A DNA stretch of 64,000 nucleotides from Streptomyces graminofaciens (lineage in GTDB: Bacteria > Actinomycetota > Actinomycetes > Streptomycetales > Streptomycetaceae): positions 2,480,001 to 2,544,000 of the forward strand of contig NZ_AP018448.1 in assembly GCF_030294945.1 (NCBI RefSeq). The letters run 5' to 3'. The notes beneath the pieces were generated by a model. The model was given only the letters and a program-made list of their open reading frames with translations, was not told the origin of the DNA and searched no databases. A program made the translations under genes and the position numbers. Shown here in pieces: positions 24,434 to 33,015 of this stretch (position 1 is the stretch's first letter; each line of letters starts with the position of its first letter).

Positions 24434-25990
24434 GTGGACCCGATCTACGACATCGCCGTCGTCGGGTACGGACCGACCGGACTCACCGCCGCGTCGCTGC
24501 TGGGCCGGCTCGGCCACCGGGTCGTTGTATGCGAACGCTGGCCCGGCCTGTACGGGCTGCCCCGACTCACCCACATCGACCACGAGGCGGCCCGAACCAT
24601 CCAGGCGGCGGGCGACATCGACCACGCGCTGCGCGACTCGTCCCTGTCCGAGTATGTGTGGGTCAACGGCAAGGGCCAGACTCTGATCAAGATCCCGGCG
24701 GACCCCAACGGTCCGCTGGGTTTTCCGGACCACATCTCCATGTACCAGCCCGACGTCGAGTGCGCCATCGACGAGCGCCTGCGCACCTACGGAACCGTGG
24801 ATGTCCGCCAGGGCTGGGCGGTGACCGATCTGGAGCAGGACGCGGACGCCGTCACCCTGCGGCTGCGCGGATGGAACGCCGACACGGTGACCGCAGACGG
24901 TCCGCATGACCAGGTCCGCGCCCGCTACGTGATCGCGGCGGACGGCAGCCGCAGCGGGGTTCGCGAACTGCTCGGCGTGGAGCGCCAGGACTTCGGCTTC
25001 AACGAGCAGTGGCTCAACATCGACACCGAATGGCTGCGCCCTCAGCCTCCCGAGTACGCGGTCGGTACGCAGTACTGCGACCCGGCGCGCGGTCACATGA
25101 CCATCAACATCGGAACCCGCCGTCAACGCTTCGAGTTCGCCCTGCTGCCGGGGGAGACGACCGAGGAGATGACCACCCCGGAATCCGCCTGGCGTCTCCT
25201 GCGCCAGTACCACGACCTGGGGCCCGACGACCTGCGGGTCGTTCGTCGGCTGGTGTACAGCTTCGAGGCTCGCATCGCCACCCGCTGGCGGGTGGGGCGC
25301 GTCTTCCTGGCGGGCGATGCCGCCCACACCATGCCCCCGTACCTCGGCCAGGGCGCGTGCAGCGGCATGCGCGACGCGACCAACCTCGCCTGGAAATTGC
25401 ATCTGGTGCTCGGCGAGCAGACCCCCGACACTCTGCTGGACACCTACGAGAGCGAGCGCCGCCCGCACGTCACCGTGCTCACCCATGCGGCAATCGGGCT
25501 CGGCAAGGTCGCCAACACCCATGACGTGGAGGCCGCGGCTGCCCGGGACGCGGCCTTCGCCGCCGGCAGGATTCCTCCCCCGCCTCCTTTCCCGCCGATC
25601 AGCAACGGCGTCCTGCGGCAGAACGCCGTCACCCCCGTCGGCATCCTCACTCCGCAGGGCCGCATCCGGACCGTCGACGGAACGACCGGGCGGTTCGACG
25701 ACCTCACCGGCTTCGGTTTCGCCCTGGTCACGGCCGAGGACCCTACGGAGGCTCTGGGACCGGAGCGCCTGGCCCTGCTGGAACGCCTGGGCTGCGCCGT
25801 GGTCTCGCTCGACACCGTGGAAGACCTCGACGGCCGGCACGGGGCCTACCTCCGGCGACTTGGCGCGGTGGGCTATCTGGCCCGCCCCGACTTCGTGCTG
25901 TTCGGTTCGGCCGTGGACCGTACGGACCTCGGCACGCTGGTGGACGACCTGAACGCAGCTCTCTTCGGAACAGTGAGGACAGCCGTATGA
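24434..25990 (+). CDS. FAD-dependent aromatic hydroxylase (MhpA / resorcinol-hydroxylase-like)
   Basis: 518 aa group A flavoprotein monooxygenase. FAD motif AVVGYGPTGLTAASLLG near residue 10, AADGSRSGVRELLG, and GRVFLAGDAAHTMPPYLGQG followed by SGMRDATNLAWKL, the form seen in MhpA and resorcinol-type hydroxylases. In an operon with hydroxyquinol 1,2-dioxygenase and maleylacetate reductase it would make hydroxyquinol (1,2,4-trihydroxybenzene) from a dihydroxylated ring. The GTG at 24434 is preceded by GGAGG 7 bp away. The next gene overlaps it by 4 bp. Confidence 0.9.
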   Translation: MDPIYDIAVVGYGPTGLTAASLLGRLGHRVVVCERWPGLYGLPRLTHIDHEAARTIQAAGDIDHALRDSSLSEYVWVNGKGQTLIKIPADPNGPLGFPDHISMYQPDVECAIDERLRTYGTVDVRQGWAVTDLEQDADAVTLRLRGWNADTVTADGPHDQVRARYVIAADGSRSGVRELLGVERQDFGFNEQWLNIDTEWLRPQPPEYAVGTQYCDPARGHMTINIGTRRQRFEFALLPGETTEEMTTPESAWRLLRQYHDLGPDDLRVVRRLVYSFEARIATRWRVGRVFLAGDAAHTMPPYLGQGACSGMRDATNLAWKLHLVLGEQTPDTLLDTYESERRPHVTVLTHAAIGLGKVANTHDVEAAAARDAAFAAGRIPPPPPFPPISNGVLRQNAVTPVGILTPQGRIRTVDGTTGRFDDLTGFGFALVTAEDPTEALGPERLALLERLGCAVVSLDTVEDLDGRHGAYLRRLGAVGYLARPDFVLFGSAVDRTDLGTLVDDLNAALFGTVRTAV

Positions 25991-27108
25991 CGCTCGAGAA
26001 CCCGGAGACCGCCCCGCTGTCGCCGCTCGTGGCCGCGCAGCACCGGGCCATGCCCCTCACCCGGCTCGTCGACTGCGGGATGGATCACGCGGATGCCCGC
26101 CGGCTCCTCTCCGACACAGCCGGTGGGACGCCCTGGGAGGAGTCCGCCGCGCTCCTCGCGGACACCTGGCTGGAGCGCGCCCGTCTCGCCGAGGAGGCCG
26201 GGCATCTCACGACGGCCCGTGAGTCGTACCGGTACGCGTCCGCCGCGTTGATGTTCGCGCAGATGGCGTACCAGACCGACAACGACGACAAGCGCGAGCT
26301 GTACTCCCGTCACACCGCCGCCACCGCATCGGCCGCCGGCCTCGCCGTTCCCTACGCGTCACGCATCGAACGGGTCGAGATCCCTCACCGCGACAGCACC
26401 CTGACCGGCTGGCTCTGCCTGCCACCCACCGGCCCCGCCCGGGCCACCGTCGTCGTCTGGGGCGGCCTGAGCGGATGGGGAGCGGCGTACCTGCGCATCG
26501 CCGACGCCTACACCGCGCGCGGACTGGCCTGTCTGCTCGCCGAAGGTCCCGGCCAGGGGGAATCGCGCCTTCGTCACGGCCTCTACTTCGACGAGAAGGT
26601 CACCGAAGGCTTCGCCCGCTTCATCGACCTCGCCGAGGCCGACTCCCGCCTCGCCGGCGGCATCGGCGTCCAGGGCATCAGCTTCGGCGGTCTGTTCGCC
26701 GCGCACCTGGCCGCCGCCGACCCACGCGTAGCCGCGGTAGTGGTCAACGGTGCCCCAGCCGCACCGACGACACCCGAGTTCCGCACCGCCCGCGAACAGA
26801 TCTCCGCGGCGGTCGGCACCGAGGGTCTGGACCGGGTGACCGAGGTCATGCACAGCCTCCGCTTCGCCCCTGACACGCACCGCATCACCTGCCCGCTGCT
26901 CCTGCTGCACGGCGGCCGCGACCCGCTCGCCCGCTACGAGGACCAGGAGCCGTTCCTGCGCGCCGCCGGTCCCGCCACCGCCACCTTGCGCATCTGGCCG
27001 GACGGCGAACACACCCTGTACAACCATGCCGCCGAACGCGACGCGTTCACCGCGGACTGGTTCACGGACCACCTCACTGGCAACATCGTCCCGAAGAGCG
27101 AGGAGTAG
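25987..27108 (+). CDS. Alpha/beta hydrolase, FrsA / dihydroxypseudooxynicotine hydrolase type
   Basis: 373 aa. A helical N-terminal domain (about 1-115, with SYRYASAALMFAQMAYQTDN) precedes the hydrolase core, which carries GQGES, the nucleophile elbow QGISFGG, Asp in HGGRDPLA and His in DGEHTLYN. The architecture matches C-C bond hydrolases such as 2,6-dihydroxypseudooxynicotine hydrolase, which splits an acyl chain off a dihydroxylated ring. Here it may release the resorcinol- or hydroquinone-type ring that then enters the hydroxyquinol route. ATGA overlap with the hydroxylase gene. Confidence 0.85.
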   Translation: MTLENPETAPLSPLVAAQHRAMPLTRLVDCGMDHADARRLLSDTAGGTPWEESAALLADTWLERARLAEEAGHLTTARESYRYASAALMFAQMAYQTDNDDKRELYSRHTAATASAAGLAVPYASRIERVEIPHRDSTLTGWLCLPPTGPARATVVVWGGLSGWGAAYLRIADAYTARGLACLLAEGPGQGESRLRHGLYFDEKVTEGFARFIDLAEADSRLAGGIGVQGISFGGLFAAHLAAADPRVAAVVVNGAPAAPTTPEFRTAREQISAAVGTEGLDRVTEVMHSLRFAPDTHRITCPLLLLHGGRDPLARYEDQEPFLRAAGPATATLRIWPDGEHTLYNHAAERDAFTADWFTDHLTGNIVPKSEE

Positions 27109-27110
27109 CA

Positions 27111-27980
27111 ATGGACTTCACCGTCGAGACGGCCACCGCCGCGGTCGTGGAGAGCTTCCGGGGAACCAAGGACGCCCGGCTGCGGGAGGTGATGGAGAGC
27201 CTGACACGCCATCTGCACGCATTCGTGAAGGACACCGAACCCACGATGGAGGAATGGGAGGCCGCGATCGGCTTTCTCACCGCCACCGGCCAGAAGTGCG
27301 ACGACACCCGGCAGGAGTTCGTGCTGCTCTCCGACGTTCTGGGCGTCTCCATGCTCGTGGAGACCATGAACGGGGACGAGCAGGGCACCGAGAGCACGGT
27401 CCTGGGCCCCTTCCACATGACCGAGTCGCCACGCCGCGAACTCGGTGACTCCATCGACCTGATGGGCACCGGTCGGCCCTGCGTCGTCTCCGGCCGGGTC
27501 ACCGGTCCCGACGGCACTCCCCTGGCCGGGGCCGAGCTGGACGTGTGGCAGTGCACCGAGGACGGTTTCTACGACGTGCAGCAGCCCGACGTACAGCCAC
27601 CGGGCAACGGGCGCGGGCTGTTCCACACGGACGTCGAGGGCCGCTACTGGTTCCGTACCGTCGTCCCCTCCCACTACCCGATCCCGACCGACGGACCGGT
27701 GGGCGGCCTGCTCCGTGCCACCGGCAGGCACCCCTACCGGCCCGCCCATGTGCACTTCATCGCCGGTACCCCAGGCCACCGGCCCGTCACCACGCACGCG
27801 TTCGTCGCGGGCAGCCCCTACGTGGACTCCGACGCCGTCTTCGCAGTCAAACGAGGGCTGATCACCGACTTCGCCGAGTCGCGGGACCAGCAGGAAGCCG
27901 AGCGCTTCGGCGTGACCACCCCTTTCCGGCACGCGACGTTCGACATCGTCCTGGCGACGGCCCCGGACCACACGCCATGA
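27111..27980 (+). CDS. Hydroxyquinol 1,2-dioxygenase (intradiol), copy A
   Basis: 289 aa, normal size. Fe(III) ligands visible at Tyr154 (DGFYDVQQ), Tyr189 (SHYPIPTDG), His213 and His215 (RPAHVHF). The N-terminal helical dimer domain contains RQEFVLLSDVLGVSMLVE, typical of hydroxyquinol and catechol intradiol enzymes. It cleaves hydroxyquinol to maleylacetate. Begins 2 bp after the hydrolase gene and overlaps the maleylacetate reductase by 4 bp; the pairing with that reductase favours hydroxyquinol over catechol as substrate. Confidence 0.92.
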   Translation: MDFTVETATAAVVESFRGTKDARLREVMESLTRHLHAFVKDTEPTMEEWEAAIGFLTATGQKCDDTRQEFVLLSDVLGVSMLVETMNGDEQGTESTVLGPFHMTESPRRELGDSIDLMGTGRPCVVSGRVTGPDGTPLAGAELDVWQCTEDGFYDVQQPDVQPPGNGRGLFHTDVEGRYWFRTVVPSHYPIPTDGPVGGLLRATGRHPYRPAHVHFIAGTPGHRPVTTHAFVAGSPYVDSDAVFAVKRGLITDFAESRDQQEAERFGVTTPFRHATFDIVLATAPDHTP

Positions 27981-29059
27981 ACACCTTCACGTACGAGGCC
28001 GTGCCCATGCGCGTGGTCTTCGGCGCCGGAAGCCTGGACCGGCTGCCGCAAGAGGCCGAGCGGTTGCACCTGCACCGGCCGCTGGTGCTGTCCACGCCCG
28101 GACAGCGGGACCTCGCAGAACGAGCGGCCGCGCTGCTCGGCGACTCCTGCGCCGGAGTCTTCGCCGAGGCGCGCATGCACGTGCCCGCCGACGTCGCTGC
28201 GAAGGCTCTGGAGGTCGCTCGCGACGTCGCCGCGGACGGCTGCGTGGCCGTCGGCGGCGGCTCCACGATCGGCCTGGGAAAGGCGATCGCGCTGAAGTCC
28301 GGACTACCGGTCATCAGTGCGCCGACGACCTACGCCGGATCCGAGATGACTCCCATCTGGGGACTCACCGAAAACGGCCGCAAACAGACCGGCCGGGACC
28401 GGTCCGTCCTGCCACGCAGCGTGGTCTACGACCCCGAACTCACCCTGCGCCTGCCGGTCGACGTGTCGGTGACCAGCGGCTTCAACGCCATCGCGCATGC
28501 GGTTGAGGCCCTGTACGCGCCGGACGCCTCACCGATCGTCTCCCTGATGGCCGAGGAGGGCGTACGTTCCCTGGCCACCGCGCTACCGGCCCTCACCGCC
28601 GACCCGCACGACCTGGACGCCCGCACCGCGGCGCTGCGCGGCGCCTGGCTCTGCGGGAGCTGTCTGGGGGCGACCACCATGTCACTGCACCACAAGCTCT
28701 GCCACATCCTCGGCGGCACCTTCGACCTGCCCCACGCCCCCGTCCACACCGTCCTGCTCCCCTACGTCGCCTCCTTCAACCTCCCCACCGCTCCGGCCGC
28801 CGAGCGTGTCCTCCGCCGCGCCCTTGCCACCGACGACGTACCGGGACACCTCGCGCGGGTCGCAACTCAACTCGGGGCACCGCGGTCTCTGGACGAACTC
28901 GGCCTCACCGAGAACGACCTCACCGAGGTGATCGCCCAGGCCCAGAGGCGGCCCTACGCCAACCCTCGCCCCGTCTCCGCCGACGACGTCCGCGCGATCC
29001 TGACAGACGCCCTGCGGGGCACCCTCGCCCCTCGGGCATCCTCCAGATCCCCGGAGTGA
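27977..29059 (+). CDS. Maleylacetate reductase, copy A
   Basis: 360 aa iron-alcohol-dehydrogenase-fold enzyme that reduces maleylacetate to 3-oxoadipate with NAD(P)H. MRVVFGAGSLDRLP, GGGSTIGLGKAIAL, TTYAGSEMTPIWG, and SLHHKLCHILGGTFDLPHA are diagnostic of the family. ATG at 27977 within the dioxygenase stop. Last gene of the operon, followed by a bidirectional hairpin. The second copy lies at 54488-55558; their sequences are clearly different, so this is not a recent duplication. Confidence 0.92.
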   Translation: MNTFTYEAVPMRVVFGAGSLDRLPQEAERLHLHRPLVLSTPGQRDLAERAAALLGDSCAGVFAEARMHVPADVAAKALEVARDVAADGCVAVGGGSTIGLGKAIALKSGLPVISAPTTYAGSEMTPIWGLTENGRKQTGRDRSVLPRSVVYDPELTLRLPVDVSVTSGFNAIAHAVEALYAPDASPIVSLMAEEGVRSLATALPALTADPHDLDARTAALRGAWLCGSCLGATTMSLHHKLCHILGGTFDLPHAPVHTVLLPYVASFNLPTAPAAERVLRRALATDDVPGHLARVATQLGAPRSLDELGLTENDLTEVIAQAQRRPYANPRPVSADDVRAILTDALRGTLAPRASSRSPE

Positions 29060-29221
29060 TCCGGTACGTCGAGAATGCCGGTGCTGAGGTCAGGTCGTAC
29101 AACGCCTGTCGCTGACGCGCGTTGGCGACCCGCGGACTCGGATGCCACGAGAGCCCTGTTCACTGCGGACCTCCCACTACCGAACCCACCAACTTCAGTA
29201 GGTACTTCTCCCGCGCAAACC

Positions 29222-29260
29222 GTCAGATCCCGGGTGCGTCACGCAACACGCGGATCTGAC
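29222..29260. terminator. Convergent hairpin after the hydroxyquinol operon
   Basis: GTCAGATCC (29222-29230) and GGATCTGAC (29252-29260) form a perfect 9-bp inverted repeat around a partly pairing 21-bp centre, between the maleylacetate reductase and the convergent TetR gene. Confidence 0.55.
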
Positions 29261-29265
29261 CACCG

Positions 29266-29850
29266 TCATGCGCCGGGATACCAGGGTGCGAGCGCTGCGT
29301 CGACTGCGTCGACTACCAACTCGTTGTCCAGCCTGGCACCGAGCATGAACCGCTGGAACAGCAGCGGACCGAGGATCTGGGCGACCAGTTGCCTGGCGTT
29401 CCACTGGACGCCAGGGCGGAGTTCACCGCGCTCGACGGCAGCGGTGAGCACGTCCGCCAGGTGCTCGTCGGCGCGGCCGAACATCTCTTCTCGGACACGC
29501 CGCACGCCCTCGTCCCGCTCCGCCCGCTCGATGACCGTGGCGATGACCGAAGCGGAGACAGGCTGGTTGAGCCAGTCGGCCTGCTGCTGCAGCTGGGTCA
29601 CCAACTGGTCGCGGACCGGGCCGTCGTCCAGCGTGAGCAGGGGGCGGGCGCCGTGGGCCACGGCGTCGAGGAGGAGGGATTGCAGGTCGGGCCAGTGCCG
29701 GTAGACGGTGGCCCGTCCCATTCCGGCACGCTCAGCGACCGCCGCATGGGTGACCCGTTCCGGTCCTCCTTCGACGAGGAGTGCGGTGGCAGCGGCCAGG
29801 GCGGAAGCACGGCTGCGGAGGGCGCGGGGGTCGTTGCTGTTCCGGGGCAC
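29266..29850 (-). CDS. TetR-family transcriptional regulator
   Basis: 194 aa from a GTG at 29850 with GAGAGG 7 bp upstream; an ATG at 29871 without a visible ribosome site is the alternative. HTH: VTHAAVAERAGMGRATVYRHW. The C-terminal domain is of the TetR_C type with RPGVQWNARQLVAQILGPLL. Divergent from the DUF1269-like gene at 29957; a TTGTGAG-N9-CTCACAA operator lies between, so it probably represses itself and that gene. Confidence 0.88.
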   Translation of the reverse strand: MPRNSNDPRALRSRASALAAATALLVEGGPERVTHAAVAERAGMGRATVYRHWPDLQSLLLDAVAHGARPLLTLDDGPVRDQLVTQLQQQADWLNQPVSASVIATVIERAERDEGVRRVREEMFGRADEHLADVLTAAVERGELRPGVQWNARQLVAQILGPLLFQRFMLGARLDNELVVDAVDAALAPWYPGA

Positions 29851-29875
29851 TTGGCTGCCTCTCTCACACATCAAT

Positions 29876-29925
29876 TTGTGAGACGTATTGACTCACAACT
29901 CCTCTTCGATACATACTGTCTCACA
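29876..29925. promoter_or_regulatory. TetR operator between divergent genes
   Basis: TTGTGAG (29876-29882) and CTCACAA (29892-29898) form a perfect 7-bp inverted repeat. A further GTCTCACA half-site at 29918-29925 complements TGTGAGAC at 29877-29884, giving a second possible pairing. Confidence 0.6.
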
Positions 29926-29956
29926 GATGACGGGCAAGAGTCCAAGGAGGCATCAC

Positions 29957-30559
29957 ATGTCCATGAGCGAAAACGCCATCGCCCTCCGCTTCGCCGACCG
30001 GGCCACCGCCTACCAGGCGCTCAGCGACCTCAAGCACCTGACCTCCGCCACCACCGAGGTCCGCGGCGCGGTCCTGATCGAGCGCCTGGAAGACGGCACG
30101 GTCCGCATCCCCGAGGGGCTGGAGACCAAGGCAGGACGTAACACAGCCGTCGGCGGGCTGGTGGGCTCACTGGTCGGCATCCTCGGCGGCCCCCTCGGCG
30201 TACTGATGGGCTGGGGCATCGGCGCGGCGATCGGCTCGGGCTACGACTACAAGCGGGTCACCGAGGCCACCGGCGCCGTCGGCGCGTTCACGCCGCACGT
30301 CCCGCCGGGGGGCACGGCCGTCCTCGCCGAGGTGCGGGAGTCCGACACTCAGGCACTGGATTTGCTGGCCATGCGCTACGACGCCGTCCTCGAGCGCCGC
30401 CCGGCCGACTCGGCTCGGACCGAACTGAAGGCCATGGAGGAAGCCGCGGACCGGATCAGGAAGGAGGAGGCGAAGCAGGAGCGCAGCCGCAAGCATGCCG
30501 AGGCCGAGCAGAAAATCAAGGGCCACGTCACAACGCTGAAGCAGAAGATCACCGCGTAA
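29957..30559 (+). CDS. DUF1269-like membrane-associated protein
   Basis: 200 aa. The N-terminal ferredoxin-like part (ALRFADRATAYQALSDLKHL, VRGAVLIERLEDGTVRIPEG) is followed by a glycine-zipper segment of about 45 residues (GGLVGSLVGILGGPLGVLMG, GIGAAIGSGYD) and a charged coiled coil rich in Lys, Glu and Arg at the C-terminus. Likely membrane-inserting or shell-like. Start at the ATG at 29957 after AAGGAGG. Under control of the divergent TetR protein. Function unknown. Confidence 0.75.
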   Translation: MSMSENAIALRFADRATAYQALSDLKHLTSATTEVRGAVLIERLEDGTVRIPEGLETKAGRNTAVGGLVGSLVGILGGPLGVLMGWGIGAAIGSGYDYKRVTEATGAVGAFTPHVPPGGTAVLAEVRESDTQALDLLAMRYDAVLERRPADSARTELKAMEEAADRIRKEEAKQERSRKHAEAEQKIKGHVTTLKQKITA

Positions 30560-30621
30560 CCGGCGCGAGCGGCCCGGACACGAAACGGCGCCACCCCGAC
30601 TCCCCGCACCCTGCACGATCC

Positions 30622-30646
30622 GGGCGGGCCCGATATGGGCCCGCCC
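30622..30646 (+). terminator. Hairpin terminator after the DUF1269-like gene
   Basis: GGGCGGGCCC (30622-30631) and GGGCCCGCCC (30637-30646), 10-bp perfect arms with the loop GATAT, 63 bp after the stop codon. Confidence 0.7.
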
Positions 30647-30754
30647 ACACGGCTGTGTGCGCCGCGCCGTGACGTGCAATTCCACATCCCGCACCAGCGA
30701 CCAGCGTTCGGGCTGCCAGTCACATGAGCACGTTCCGGGTAGCTGCGTTCCGCG

Positions 30755-31180
30755 TCAGTTTCCAGTCATGGCCTCCGCGGGCTGGTCGGGCGTCGCGTCG
30801 GAGTCGACGTCGTTGCCGTTGCCGTTGCCGTCGGCGAGTTCCTTCTCGGGGAGGAGGGTGGGTACGAGTCCGGGAACGACCACGGGCACCAGGTAGCGGA
30901 ACACCGGTGTCAGGGCGTGCTGGCAGGAGAGGATCACCGCGTCCTGGACGTTGTCGGGGAGGGAGTGGACCAGCGCCGGAGTGGGCGAGCGGGTGTCGCC
31001 CACCGCGCCCGGCGGAGGCGCCACTGAGGCGGTCGCCAGCTGGTCGGTGAGGCGGTGGGTGAACACCGCGCCGACACCCGAGGTGTCGAGGGTGGCGCCG
31101 ATCTCGCGGAAGAAGTCGTGGGCGGAGGTCGCGGTGCCCGCATCAGTGCCGGGGTCGCCGAGGCGGCCGTAGACGGGCAT
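30755..31180 (-). pseudogene. C-terminal remnant of an EmrB/QacA-type (DHA2) exporter
   Basis: The minus-strand frame reads AHDFFREIGATLDTSGVGAV, TDQLATASVAPPP, LPDNVQDAVILSCQHALTPV and FRYLVPVVVPGLVPTLLPEK, which is the last two membrane helices and connecting loop of a 14-helix MFS exporter. The preceding ~350 residues are missing; upstream sequence to 31332 in another frame resembles nothing. Together with the broken TetR gene just upstream it is the remains of a regulator-exporter operon. Confidence 0.7.
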
Positions 31181-31365
31181 GGCGACAGCATCGCGGCCAT
31201 GCGGGCGGCGAATACGAGGCCGAAGTGGCGCGGAGTGCCGGAGGAGCTCTGCTCCCCGCCTCCACGGCCGGGGTTGAGTCGCTCAACGAGGCTCCTGACA
31301 TCGAAAGTTGTGGAGAAGAGCACGTCACGCATCGGGACCGGGCTCGCGTAGGGCCGATCCGGCCG

Positions 31366-31975
31366 TCACGGGGGCAGCAGGGTGCGCAGGAGTTCCGCGG
31401 AGCGTTCGACGTACGGGACCGGGATTCGTCCGTCGCGCTCTGGGACTCCTCGCACGCCCAGCGCTCCAGGCCGGTGTGCATCGCGGTCAGGGCGAGGGCG
31501 GCGAGCAAGGCCGGCACCTCACCGTCGGGCCGTTGCTCGGCCGCTGCGCGACCGCCTCGGCGATCGAGCGCTGGAAGCAGTCGAAGCGGGTCGGCATCGC
31601 GGCCGGCAGGGCGGGGTGGCTGCGCGTGAGCGCGAAGACGGCGTGCGTCTCCTGACGTTGCGGCGCGTTGTCGGCCAGATCCCGTACCAGCAGCTGGGTC
31701 AGGTCCGCGAGTACTTCCCTGGGGTGCGCGGCTCCGCGCGCGATGAACTCCGCGGCCAACCCTTCGGGCAGCTCGGTGGGGCCTGGCAGTACGGCCGCTT
31801 CCTTGTTCGGGAAATAGTTGAAGAACGTGCGCGGCGAGACTTCGGCCTCCGCACTGATCATGTTGGCGGTGATCTTGTCGAAGCCATGTTCCCGAGCCAG
31901 CCACAGTGCGGCCGCATGGACATCTCGCCGCGTCTGCCGACGGCGCCGGACACGCAGACCGTTGGTGGAAGCCAT
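31366..31975 (-). pseudogene. TetR-family regulator with two frameshifts
   Basis: Starts at the ATG at 31975 with an intact HTH (ITANMISAEAEVSPRTFFNY, FPNKEAAVLPGP). The frame changes near 31530 (continuing as GEVPALLAALALTAMHTGLE, RWACEESQ) and again near 31430 (continuing as IPVPYVERSAELLRTLLPP to TGA at 31366). Read across the shifts it is a full-length TetR protein. Either a recent pseudogene or two sequencing errors; the adjacent truncated exporter favours real decay. Confidence 0.7.
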
Positions 31976-32058
31976 GCAGGAACGTTCAACGAAAGAGAGA
32001 AAGATTCAACGAAACGCCGAACTCAAAGGGATCCAGGAGGCCGACCGGCATCGGCCGC

Positions 32059-32802
32059 TCAGCCCGTCTCCGCATCGCTGGAGATCTCGTTAAGGTAGTT
32101 GTAGATCGTGTAGCGGCTCACACCCAGCCGTTGCGCGATCACATCCACAGCCTCCCGGATGGCGAAGAACCCGCGCTGGTCCAGGTCGCGCACCACCTCC
32201 ACCTTATGACTCTTCTTCATCAGGTGGAGCGGGACACCCACGTCCTCGATGGCTTGACGGATGATGCCGTCAGCGAGGTCGTCCACCGTGGCGGGGAAGG
32301 TTTCCACGGGCACTTCCGCGACCGATGCTCCCGTCGCGCCGTTGAAAGCGGTCAGTGCCTCCAGGACCTCCTTGGCCCGCTGGAGGTCGTGAACGTCGGA
32401 GTTGACACACAGACAGGCCACCGGAACGCCCGACGGGGTGCGGAAGAACATGCTCGAAGACCGCAGCACCAGCCCCTCCGCGGTCTCCGTACGGTAGTTG
32501 ATCATGTCTTCGGGCTGATTCGAACGGAACGTGCGCAGACCGAGGTCGGTCGGCGGACCACCGACCTCACGGCCGGTGACGGCACCGGCGATGGCCGCGA
32601 TCGTGTTCGGCATGCGGGTGAGGTCGTGCAGAACCACTTCCGTGCGCGGCTGGAGCGCCTTCGCCAGGGCAGGGACGATCGGGGCCACGATCTCGACCAC
32701 CCGTGCGGCGTAGGCGCGTTGGCTCAGCGTGAACGCCATCCCCCTGCCGGAACCGGTCTCCTCGGTTGGGCGCTTGCGGGTTGGACGCGGATTGGCTGCC
32801 AT
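32059..32802 (-). CDS. YheO/DauR-type transcriptional regulator (PAS-like plus HTH)
   Basis: 247 aa. N-terminal YheO-like PAS domain (LAKALQPRTEVVLHDLTRMP, INYRTETAEGLVLRSSSMFF, VACLCVNSDVHDL) and a C-terminal HTH_22 (FFAIREAVDVIAQRLGVSRY, TIYNYLNE). The founding member DauR controls D-arginine catabolism. Divergent from the ABC transporter/hydrolase operon at 33016 with an inverted repeat in between, so that operon is the likely target and its substrate the likely effector. Start uncertain: ATG 32802 or 32739. Confidence 0.85.
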   Translation of the reverse strand: MAANPRPTRKRPTEETGSGRGMAFTLSQRAYAARVVEIVAPIVPALAKALQPRTEVVLHDLTRMPNTIAAIAGAVTGREVGGPPTDLGLRTFRSNQPEDMINYRTETAEGLVLRSSSMFFRTPSGVPVACLCVNSDVHDLQRAKEVLEALTAFNGATGASVAEVPVETFPATVDDLADGIIRQAIEDVGVPLHLMKKSHKVEVVRDLDQRGFFAIREAVDVIAQRLGVSRYTIYNYLNEISSDAETG

Positions 32803-32897
32803 TCCACAAAGTGTGGCAGTGGCAGGTCTGCGAAGTCAATGCGGTAGATCCCCGGAGAACCCAGCCGCACAGGGCTTCCATCGCTGCGATTTATGTG

Positions 32898-32933
32898 CAA
32901 CTTTTTGTCGAGAACATCAACAGCAAGTTGACA
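32898..32933. promoter_or_regulatory. Operator-like repeat and -35 element before the ABC operon
   Basis: CAACTTTTTGT (32898-32908) and ACAGCAAGTTG (32920-32930) form an inverted repeat with 9 of 11 positions paired. The right arm overlaps the TTGACA at 32928-32933 on the plus strand. No clear -10 could be assigned. A plausible binding site for the divergent DauR-type regulator. Confidence 0.45.
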
Positions 32934-33015
32934 CTTCCACCGAGCTTGGCGCTGACAGACCCAGAAACGAGGTGCCCAGCATGTTCCTCGCATGCCCGCC
33001 GAGAGGAGGCCGGCC

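Noticed and set aside
24353..25840. Minus-strand 495-codon frame opposite the FAD hydroxylase
   Set aside because: Antisense shadow with no recognisable domain; it also overlaps the start region of a well-supported gene.
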